Positions 58,082-64,000 of a DNA stretch of 64,000 nt are shown here, in pieces. Source of the DNA: Halomonas gemina (GTDB lineage: Bacteria > Pseudomonadota > Gammaproteobacteria > Pseudomonadales > Halomonadaceae); NCBI RefSeq assembly GCF_023554995.1, contig NZ_JAMJPK010000004.1:1-64000 (forward strand), read 5' to 3'. Made by a program: the position numbers and the translations under genes. Under the pieces are notes generated by a model. The model had not been told where the DNA came from. It made no database searches and saw only the letters and a list, made by a program, of their open reading frames with translations. Each line of letters opens with the position of its first letter. Within the stretch, counting starts at the first letter, position 1.

Positions 58082-58362
58082 CGATCGAGCCTGCGAGCTA
58101 AAAAATCGCGTTCCACCGTCAGCTTACCGATCTCGCGATAGAGGGTGTCGATCTCCTCCTGGCTCTTCTGGGCCGCCTTGCCGCTCTTGCCGTCGAAGAG
58201 ATTAGCGGCGTTGTCCAGCAACTCGCGCTTCCACTGGCTCACCATGGACGGGTGCACCTCGAAGCGGGCGGCCAACTCCGAAGTCGTCTGGTCGCCCTTG
58301 AGGGCGGCGAGGGCCACCTTGGCCTTGAACTCACTGCTGTAGTGCCGACGTACCTTGCTCAT
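58078..58362 (-). CDS. IS3-family transposase OrfA
   Basis: 94 residues: helix-turn-helix of the IS3/Tnp_1 type (YSSEFKAKVALAALKGDQTTSELAARFEVHPSMVSQWK broken into its usual two helices) and a C-terminal leucine-rich coiled coil (QEEIDTLYREIGKLTVERDFLARR). The TTTTTTA heptamer sits at ERDFL near the end, and a -1 slip there would join it to OrfB. The first 52 codons are repeated in the relic at 55718. Confidence 0.93.
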   Translation of the reverse strand: MSKVRRHYSSEFKAKVALAALKGDQTTSELAARFEVHPSMVSQWKRELLDNAANLFDGKSGKAAQKSQEEIDTLYREIGKLTVERDFLARRLDR

Positions 58363-58431
58363 GATCAGGCTCTCCTGGTCGGTCTGAACAGAGCTTAGCG
58401 CCTGGTCCGAATTTCGGGGACCACTTCAGAT

Positions 58432-58729
58432 TTTTGCTTCAAAAGCAGGGTTGACGTCGCCAAATTGAGGTGATAGCTTTCGGTCAAATGATTTGATAAA
58501 CATCACATGATGGTTTTATTAAACTTTCATTGAAGGTCTGTTGCCCGCAGGGTTGCCTTGCGTTGGGTTTCTGCGGAAAAGCCCATAGATCTGTCTGCCT
58601 GCTGGAAATAGCCGTCAGGCGATTGGGAAAGGGCCTCTGTTTGGCCAAAAAAATGCAAACGTTTGCATGTCTTTGGCACGGAATGAAACTGAGCTGACCG
58701 ATCACAACTAAAAATAAGGAGGCATCACC
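58432..58729 (+). promoter_or_regulatory. Control region of the SDR/epimerase operon
   Basis: 298 bases, AT-rich relative to the window, between the IS and the first SDR gene. It contains the LacI-type operator at 58653-58668 and an AAGGAGG Shine-Dalgarno sequence 9 bases before the GTG start. A convincing -35/-10 pair was not found. Confidence 0.6.
58653..58668. promoter_or_regulatory. LacI-family operator
   Basis: ATGCAAACGTTTGCAT, a perfect 16-bp palindrome with the central CG step typical of LacI/PurR-type operators. It lies 62 bases before the SDR start codon. The likely binder is the LacI-family protein encoded at 55985-57073. Confidence 0.85.
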
Positions 58730-59458
58730 GTGACCAACGAACGACTTAAGGAGCATGTCTGCATAGTTACCGGCGCTGCTCAGGGGATCGGGCTGGCGAC
58801 CGCGCGACGCCTTGCCACAGAGGGCGCCAGTGTCTTCGCCTTTGACATCGCCGAACCCACTGAAGAGACCGAGGGGATTCAGTGGATCGCCTGTGATGTC
58901 ACCTCGCCGCAGCAATGGCAGGAGAATGTTGAGCGTGTGGTGGCTGATGCCGGCCCCGTGGATGTCCTGGTGAACAACGCAGGGGGAGTGGGCTCATATG
59001 CCGACTTGGCAGATACATCCAGGGCGGATTGGGATCGCGTGATCATGCTCAATCAAAACAGTGTTTTCTTTGGCATGCAGGCGGTACTCCCCTCAATGAT
59101 CGAACGAAGCACGGGCTCCATTGTGAACGTCTCTTCGATGTGGGGCATTATCGGGACCCCGGGAGTGGCAGCGTATCAAGCCTCAAAAGGCGCCGTGACC
59201 ATGATCACCAAGAATGCTGCGGCAACCTACGCGGGTCGCGGTGTACGGGTGAATTCGGTGCATCCTGGCTTCATCTGGACGCCCATGACGGAAGCCCAGG
59301 ACGCCGGCATTACCCAGGGTCTGATCGACAAAACACCCATGGGTCGCGCCGGTCTCGCCAGTGAAGTGGCCTCGGCTATCGCCTTCCTCGCTTCGGACGA
59401 CGCCTCTTTCATAACCGGGATTCAGCTGCTGGTCGACGGCGGATTCACAACGGTCTGA
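58730..59458 (+). CDS. SDR-family oxidoreductase
   Basis: 242-residue classical short-chain dehydrogenase. Cofactor loop TGAAQGIG (about 14-21), NNAGG, and the catalytic Ser...Tyr-x3-Lys in VNVSSMWGIIGTPGVAAYQASK. An Asp after strand 2 (FAFDIAEP) favours NAD over NADP. Starts with GTG after AAGGAGG. First gene of the LacI-controlled operon; with the TIM-barrel enzyme and a second SDR it suggests sugar, polyol or sugar-acid breakdown. Confidence 0.9.
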   Translation: MTNERLKEHVCIVTGAAQGIGLATARRLATEGASVFAFDIAEPTEETEGIQWIACDVTSPQQWQENVERVVADAGPVDVLVNNAGGVGSYADLADTSRADWDRVIMLNQNSVFFGMQAVLPSMIERSTGSIVNVSSMWGIIGTPGVAAYQASKGAVTMITKNAAATYAGRGVRVNSVHPGFIWTPMTEAQDAGITQGLIDKTPMGRAGLASEVASAIAFLASDDASFITGIQLLVDGGFTTV

Positions 59459-59469
59459 GGATCAAATAT

Positions 59470-60354
59470 ATGAACACAGATAGACCCACCGTTCCTGATC
59501 TTATCGCCTCTTGCTGGACAGCGGGGGGGAACGCCGATGCACGAGGCGGCAAAACCCCAAGTCCGGTTGATCTTAGAAGGCGCATCGAGACCGCCGGCAA
59601 AGCAGGTTGGCGCGGTTTTGGGCTTTTGCACGCAGATCTGGTGCAGGCCCGCGAAACCATTGGCTACCAAGACCTTCATCGAATGCTGGACGACAACGGC
59701 ATTAAGCATGTTGAGCTTGAGTATCTGTTGGACTGGTGGACAGTTGGCAAACGCCGCACAGACTCCGATCGAGTTCGTGCCGACCTGTTGGCAGCTGTGG
59801 AGCCACTCAATGCGCGCCATATAAAGGTTGGACCCGGAATTCTGGGAGATCCCGTCGAACCGGAAGGCATGCGAGAGAGCTGGGCACAGTTGTGTGAACA
59901 GGCAGCCGCTCACGGTGCCCGGGTCGCTATCGAGAGCGCCCCATATTCCTACTTTCCGACCGTGGAAAGCATTGTCAGTCTGGTAAGCGATGTTGACCAC
60001 CCCAATGGGGGGCTTCTGCTCGACATCTGGCATGTTTACAGGTCCGGCATGGACTACGCCGTTATGGCAGACATTGTTCCCGGAAAGTCCCTTTTTGCAG
60101 TAGAGCTTGCTGATGCCAGGGCGAAGGTCATCGGATCACTCTTCGAGGACACCATCAACAATCGTGAGCTCTGTGGTGAAGGAGATGCTGACGTACCCGG
60201 CTTTATCCGTGCTATCGACCAGATTGGATTTGACGGACCATGGGGAGTCGAAATTATTTCCAATACCCATCGTGCCCGTCCGGTTGAAGAGGCACTGACA
60301 GTGGCCTACGCGTCAGCCGAACACTGCTTCAAAATCGCGCGCGGCCAAGACTAA
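59470..60354 (+). CDS. Sugar phosphate isomerase/epimerase-like TIM-barrel protein
   Basis: 294 residues of the xylose-isomerase-like TIM-barrel superfamily. Likely metal ligands lie in VELEYLLDW, VAIESAPYS, LLLDIWHVYRS and WGVEIIS. The family includes hydroxypyruvate isomerase, tagatose/psicose epimerase and inosose dehydratase. The strands are clear, but the reaction cannot be chosen from sequence. It starts 11 bases after the SDR stop, so it is in the same operon. Confidence 0.85.
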   Translation: MNTDRPTVPDLIASCWTAGGNADARGGKTPSPVDLRRRIETAGKAGWRGFGLLHADLVQARETIGYQDLHRMLDDNGIKHVELEYLLDWWTVGKRRTDSDRVRADLLAAVEPLNARHIKVGPGILGDPVEPEGMRESWAQLCEQAAAHGARVAIESAPYSYFPTVESIVSLVSDVDHPNGGLLLDIWHVYRSGMDYAVMADIVPGKSLFAVELADARAKVIGSLFEDTINNRELCGEGDADVPGFIRAIDQIGFDGPWGVEIISNTHRARPVEEALTVAYASAEHCFKIARGQD

Positions 60355-60467
60355 GAGTCAATATAGGATTTTAGATAGCCGCGAAGACTTGGCCCGGCTC
60401 AACCAACAGCCAAGTTGAGCTATGAAATCTAGACAGCCGGATCAACACAAATTTCAGGAGAAGAATT

Positions 60468-61247
60468 ATGAGATTGAAAAATAAAACGGGAGTCGTCACT
60501 GGTGGTGGTAGCGGAATAGGTCGAGGGATCTGTATAAAGCTCGCAGAAGAAGGCGCCAAAGTTGCCATTGCTGATATCGACATGACTGGTGCGGACGAGA
60601 CCTTACGGCTCATCAGGGAAATAGGCGGCGAGGCTATTTGCATCAGGGCGGACGTTACTTCAGTGGAAGAATCAGAAAATATGATAGCCGAAGCCGTCAA
60701 CGAATTCGGTAGAATCGATATACTTGTCAATAATGCAGGCACGGACATTAAGGGCTCAATTCAGGACTACCCAGTTGAAAAATGGGATTTTCTTATGTCA
60801 TTGAACCTTAAAGGCGTATTTCTTTCTACGCAAGCCGCCGTTAAAAGGATGTTAGACCAGAAATATGGGCGCATCGTGAATATTTCGTCCATGGCGGGAA
60901 AAACTGGGGAAGCATATACAAGCCCTTATTGCACAACGAAATTTGGTGTGATTGGCTTTACACAGTCAATTGCACTTGAGTTGGGTGAATCGAATATTAC
61001 AGTAAACGCCGTATGCCCAGGAGCTGTCGAGACGGATCTGATCAAGCAGAGTGTTTCAGGAACGGCTGAATTGAATAATCGATCATACGAAGAAGAGTTG
61101 TACGAGAAGTTTATCAAGCAGACCCCTCTGGGACGCGTAGCTCAACCCTCTGATATTGCAAACGCGGTGGCGTTTCTGGCTTCTGATGAAGCAAGCTTTA
61201 TCACCGGTAGTACATTGAATGTTTCCGGTGGAAGAGAGATGCACTAA
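60468..61247 (+). CDS. SDR-family oxidoreductase (second)
   Basis: 259 residues, classical SDR: TGGGSGIGRGI, NNAGTD and the catalytic SSMAGKTGEAYTSPYCTTK. An Asp after strand 2 (ADIDMTGAD) fits NAD. AGGAGAAG precedes the ATG. GC is low, and it is set off from the epimerase gene by 113 bases, though probably still in the operon. Substrate unknown. Confidence 0.9.
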   Translation: MRLKNKTGVVTGGGSGIGRGICIKLAEEGAKVAIADIDMTGADETLRLIREIGGEAICIRADVTSVEESENMIAEAVNEFGRIDILVNNAGTDIKGSIQDYPVEKWDFLMSLNLKGVFLSTQAAVKRMLDQKYGRIVNISSMAGKTGEAYTSPYCTTKFGVIGFTQSIALELGESNITVNAVCPGAVETDLIKQSVSGTAELNNRSYEEELYEKFIKQTPLGRVAQPSDIANAVAFLASDEASFITGSTLNVSGGREMH

Positions 61248-61318
61248 AGCTATTGAGTGCCCTGATTTTTGTATCCCTGCAAAAAATGCTGGCAATGTCT
61301 ACATGAGGAATATTTTAG

Positions 61319-62197
61319 ATGAGAAATGGATTTTCAGGACTTGGACGAATGGGGTGGCCGATGGCCGCTAACCTGGCGGCAAGCAATCACGAGCTGGTCG
61401 TTTGGAACCGTAGCCATGAAAAGGTCTCACTCGTTTGCGCAGCAGTACAACACAGCATATGTTGATGCGCCTTGCCAACTGCCATCGCAGTGCGATGTGG
61501 TCATCACGATGCTGGCCGATGATCAGGCATCAGACACCGTTCATTTTGGTGAAGATGGGCTGTTTGCCAAGCTGGATGAAACCGATGGAAATCATCGGTG
61601 AATTTTTATTGAAATGGGCACGATCAGTCCGGATCATTTAGAAACCCTGCGCGAGAAAGCGGCAGGACACAGAGTCATCGATGCCCCGGTATCCGGTACG
61701 AATCAGGCAGCCACTGAAGGCACGTTGCTCATCATGGCGGGCGCGACGAGCGATGAAGTCGCGGCGCTTTCACCGGTGTTTGAGCCATTGAGCGGTGATG
61801 TGATTCCTTTGAATAATCCCGGTGCCGGTTGTGTGATGAAGCTGTCGGTCAATATGCTGATTCATGGCATTAACCAGTGTCTGGCAGAGTCGATGGCGCT
61901 TGCGTCATCCGCAGGCATCAAAGCGGAAGACGCGTTTCGGGTTATTGAGAGCTCTGCGGCGGCGGCACCCAGTTTGAGATACCGGAAAAACCTGTATCTG
62001 GACGAATGTAATGATCCTGTGAGTTTTACGGTGGCCCTGGCCAAAAAGATATGGGCTTAGCGCTGGCATTGGCTGAAAAGCATGGAGTTGGCATGCTCCA
62101 GTCTGAAGTGACGCACAGCCAACTGGTCAGCGCATCGGAGCATGGATACGCCGATCGAGATATGGCGGCAATGGTTAAATTCATTTCAGAGAAGTAA
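61319..62197 (+). pseudogene. Decayed 3-hydroxyisobutyrate dehydrogenase-like gene
   Basis: A beta-hydroxyacid dehydrogenase, broken. It starts MRNGFSGLGRMGWPMAANLA, shifts frame near 61425 (SFAQQYNTAYVDAP), meets an in-frame TGA at 61599-61601, continues with GTISPDHLETL, VIDAPVSGTNQA and the Lys region NPGAGCVMKLSVNM, then shifts again near 62047 (a missing G before ATATGGGC) and ends MVKFISEK. All family blocks are in order, so it is one old gene with at least three lesions. It presumably once belonged to the SDR operon. Confidence 0.88.
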
Positions 62198-62328
62198 CTC
62201 GGACATTCCGTTATCAATTTTAAATCTGCGTCATCTGCGGATAAAGAGAATCAAAACAAAATGGCAGTCACTTTTTTGGTAACCAGGTAAGGTTTTTCTA
62301 AGTAGAATATTCGATCAGGAATAAATTA

Positions 62329-62631
62329 ATGCTTTATATCGTTTACTGTCAAGATAAGCCTACTCACTTGAGCAAGAGGCTGGAAAGCCTTGACGCTCAT
62401 AAAGCTTACCTGGAAGGTAATCCTATTCAGGTGCTGATATCGGGCCCGCTCGTCGATGAGAGTGATCACGAAACCATGAAAGGCAGTTTCTTTCTGGTTG
62501 AGGCTGATAGCCTTGAAGAGGTTCGAGTCTTCAACTGCAATGATCCGTTCTACAAAGCTGGAATCTGGCAAAGGATTGATATCCAGCCTTTTAATAAGCG
62601 CGTAGACAATATGTCATCGGTGTCTTATTAA
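62329..62631 (+). CDS. YciI-family protein
   Basis: 100 residues: MLYIVYCQDK start, SLDAHKAYLE, VLISGPLVDESD and the FFLVEADSLEEVRVF block of the YCII ferredoxin-like fold. Such small proteins may catalyse simple eliminations or muconolactone-like steps; function here unknown. Low GC. Last gene in line with the catabolic operon, after the pseudogene. Confidence 0.85.
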   Translation: MLYIVYCQDKPTHLSKRLESLDAHKAYLEGNPIQVLISGPLVDESDHETMKGSFFLVEADSLEEVRVFNCNDPFYKAGIWQRIDIQPFNKRVDNMSSVSY

Positions 62632-62821
62632 CCCGGGGGGGGGATGATAGATCGATGCAGGGATGCGTCGACATTGGCCATTCGGTCAATGCGAGCCCCG
62701 CCAAAGCCAGAAAGTTCGCGCACTTGCGCCTGATTTGGTGGGGCGACGAACAAATAGGAGAAGCTATTTGTCCGCCAGGTTAATAGTAGTCTGATGGCCG
62801 TTTTCATCGTTAATACATTCG
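62632..62821. other. Scar region with a 9-base G run
   Basis: No recognised gene. A G run is at 62635-62643. A 42-codon frame (62655-62783) was read but matches nothing known. The sequence leads into the truncated IS3 orfB without a visible inverted repeat. Confidence 0.4.
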
Positions 62822-63406
62822 ATGTTGGTGAGGAAGTCTACGGAACATAAAACTTTAAAAAATGCATGCTGGATTTTTTATGATCACCGACCCTGTAGCG
62901 CGTCACGGCCGGATGAGCGCTGGGCCACCGATCTGACGCATGTGTGGTGCGGCAAGGATCGGCGGGCCAGCCTGGCGGTGATCATCGACTGCTGCACAAG
63001 GGAGATCCTCGGCTGGCGATTATCGGACAACGGCAGCAGCAAGACCGCTGAAGCGGCACTGGAAGAAGCCCTGGTGCATCGGTTCGGCGTACTGGGCCGT
63101 ATTCATCAACCGCTGGCCCTGCGCTCAGACAACAGCCCCGTCTTCAGCAGCCGTAACTACACGACAACGGTGAAGGCCTACGGTCTCTGCCAGGAGTTCA
63201 CGACGCCCTACACCCCAGAGCAAAACGGGCTCGTCGAGCGCTTCTTCCGATCCTTGAAGGAAGAATGCATCTGGCAGCATCGGTTCGAGTCGCTGGGGCA
63301 GGCCCGAGCGCTGATCAGCCGCTGGATCCGGTACTACAACGAAGAGCGACCACATCAGTCCTTGGGCTATGTGGCACCCCGAGCACACCCGACATTAGCG
63401 GCGTAG
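62822..63406 (+). pseudogene. 5'-truncated IS3-family OrfB
   Basis: The readable transposase part begins at about 62900 (SRPDERWATDLTHVW) and includes all of the rve catalytic core: Asp in DERWATDLTHVW, Asp in LRSDNSPVF and Glu in NGLVERFF, ending YYNEERPHQSLGYVAP. The 20-odd codons before it are AT-rich and unrelated, and the orfA part and left end are missing. It is a different IS3 subgroup from the element at 57157 (only the motif pattern is shared). Confidence 0.87.
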
Positions 63407-63482
63407 GGTGTGCAGAAACTAGGTTTTGTCCGAAAAGTCGAATCTGCTAATGTCGTCGATGCCGCAGCAGCATAGGTGAGCC

Positions 63483-63851
63483 ATGGCAGGACGCTACGAG
63501 ATCTCCGACAACGGCTGGGCCCTTATTGAGGACATCGTGTCGCCGCCGCAGAGAACGGGGCGCCCCAGCCGCGATGATCGCCAGGTGCTGAACAGTATTT
63601 TCTGGATCCTCTGCTCGGGCGCCAAGTGGCGCGATCTGCCAGAACGCTACGGCCCGTGGAAGACAGTCTATGACCGCTTTCGTCAGTGGCGCGATGACGG
63701 CACCTTCGAGGCTATTCTGGCGCGCCTCCAACTCCGCTTGCGCGAGGATGGTCTGATGGACCTGGACACCTGGATGATCGATTCGACATCGATCCGCGCC
63801 ACCCGTGCCGCCTCTGGGGGCGGCAAAAAGGGGGATACCAAGAGCCCGTAG
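63483..63851 (+). CDS. IS5-family transposase, first frame
   Basis: 122 residues, the N-terminal half of an IS5-family (IS427-like) DDE transposase: DUF4096-type start (ISDNGWALIEDIVSPPQRTGRP), CSGAKWRDLPERYGPWKTVYDRFRQW and the first catalytic Asp in WMIDSTSIRA. It ends at TAG just after AAAAAGGGGG (63825-63834), beyond which the second half continues in the -1 frame. Confidence 0.88.
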   Translation: MAGRYEISDNGWALIEDIVSPPQRTGRPSRDDRQVLNSIFWILCSGAKWRDLPERYGPWKTVYDRFRQWRDDGTFEAILARLQLRLREDGLMDLDTWMIDSTSIRATRAASGGGKKGDTKSP

Positions 63852-64000
63852 ACCATGCCTTGGGCCGCAGCCGAGGCGGTCTGACGACCAAGATCCACAT
63901 GGTCTGTGATCGGCATGGTTGGCCGTTGACCTTCACGCTCTCGCCCGGGCAGGACTCGGATACACGCCACTTCATCCCCGCCATGGAACATGTTCATCTG
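63830..64000 (+). CDS. IS5-family transposase, second frame (cut by the window)
   Basis: Continues the protein in the -1 frame: EPVDHALGRSRGGLTTKIH and the middle DDE region, running off the window. IS427-group elements use ribosomal frameshifting here, and the A5G5 run is a plausible slip site, but a mutation cannot be excluded. Confidence 0.75.

Larger units (their letters stand above)
57157..58428 (-). mobile_element. Complete IS3-family insertion sequence
   Basis: 1272 bases bounded by imperfect 26-bp inverted repeats (57157-57182 and 58403-58428, starting TGAAGTGGTCCCC) and flanked by GAT (57154-57156) and GAT (58429-58431), the expected short target duplication. orfA and orfB read leftward with a TTTTTTA slippery site (58105 down to 58099) in orfA and orfB in the -1 frame. 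orfB has an internal TGA. It separates the LacI gene from the operator and operon at 58.6 kb. Confidence 0.93.
55940..62821. other. Lower-GC accessory region
   Basis: Between the IS3 relic and the IS remnants at the right, genes such as the LacI regulator, the second SDR and the YciI protein use many A/T-ending codons, unlike the rest of the window. Together with four insertion-sequence pieces this marks transferred DNA. Confidence 0.75.

Noticed and set aside
58451..58476. Promoter TTGACG ... TGATAG before the SDR operon
   Set aside because: Spacing of 14 bases is outside the normal range; kept only as part of the general control region.
62655..62783. 42-codon frame before the IS3 remnant
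   Set aside because: Too short and unlike any known protein; no Shine-Dalgarno sequence.

Overview
The window is high-GC, densely coded gammaproteobacterial chromosome. Its content points to the Halomonadaceae (Halomonas or a close relative): an ectoine hydroxylase (EctD), opgGH glucan synthesis genes, a DeoR-controlled nucleoside operon, an overlapping ackA-pta pair and TPP-riboswitch thiamine genes. Genus-level assignment is inference from gene content only.

Layout. 0.35-7.9 kb: a deo nucleoside catabolism operon on the minus strand (nupC-type transporter, deoC, deoA, deoB, deoD, cdd, then a dienelactone hydrolase), divergent from deoR, with a DeoR-like operator between them. 8-15 kb: a CBS/BON protein, a class V aminotransferase, a methyltransferase, overlapping ackA-pta and a small outer-membrane barrel. 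15-18 kb: thiC and tenA, each behind its own TPP riboswitch. 18-27 kb: an unusual cluster combining a CDP-alcohol phosphatidyltransferase, a divergent PTPS-fold protein, a Zn-ADH-like dehydrogenase, a GT4 glycosyltransferase, a methyltransferase, a flippase-like membrane protein, a stand-alone RibD reductase domain, a GTP cyclohydrolase II with a non-canonical N-terminal domain and a creatininase-family amidohydrolase. No known product fits this set. 27-36 kb: periplasmic glucan synthesis (opgG-opgH), stop/start-coupled to an FkbM methyltransferase and the creatininase, divergent from an LTA-synthase-like phosphotransferase; then a second YceI, a mannose-1-phosphate guanylyltransferase and a lipid A acyltransferase. 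36-46 kb: small genes, an MFS transporter, an acyl-CoA degradation block (dehydrogenase, CoA ligase, 3-hydroxyacyl-CoA dehydrogenase, crotonase) and ectD. 46-55.7 kb: assorted single genes, including a frameshifted alpha/beta hydrolase and a 26-codon ytoQ remnant.

55.7-64 kb is an accessory region with visibly lower GC in many genes. It has a 222-bp IS3 end remnant, a LacI-family regulator, a complete IS3-family element with GAT target duplications and a nonsense codon in orfB, then a small catabolic operon (SDR, TIM-barrel isomerase/epimerase, SDR, a decayed 3-hydroxyisobutyrate dehydrogenase-like pseudogene, a YciI protein), a truncated IS3 orfB and an IS5-family transposase running off the window end. 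The IS3 element sits between lacI and its probable operator and operon.

The most unusual system is the 18.8-27 kb pterin/pyrimidine-glycan-lipid cluster. No tRNA, rRNA or CRISPR array was seen.
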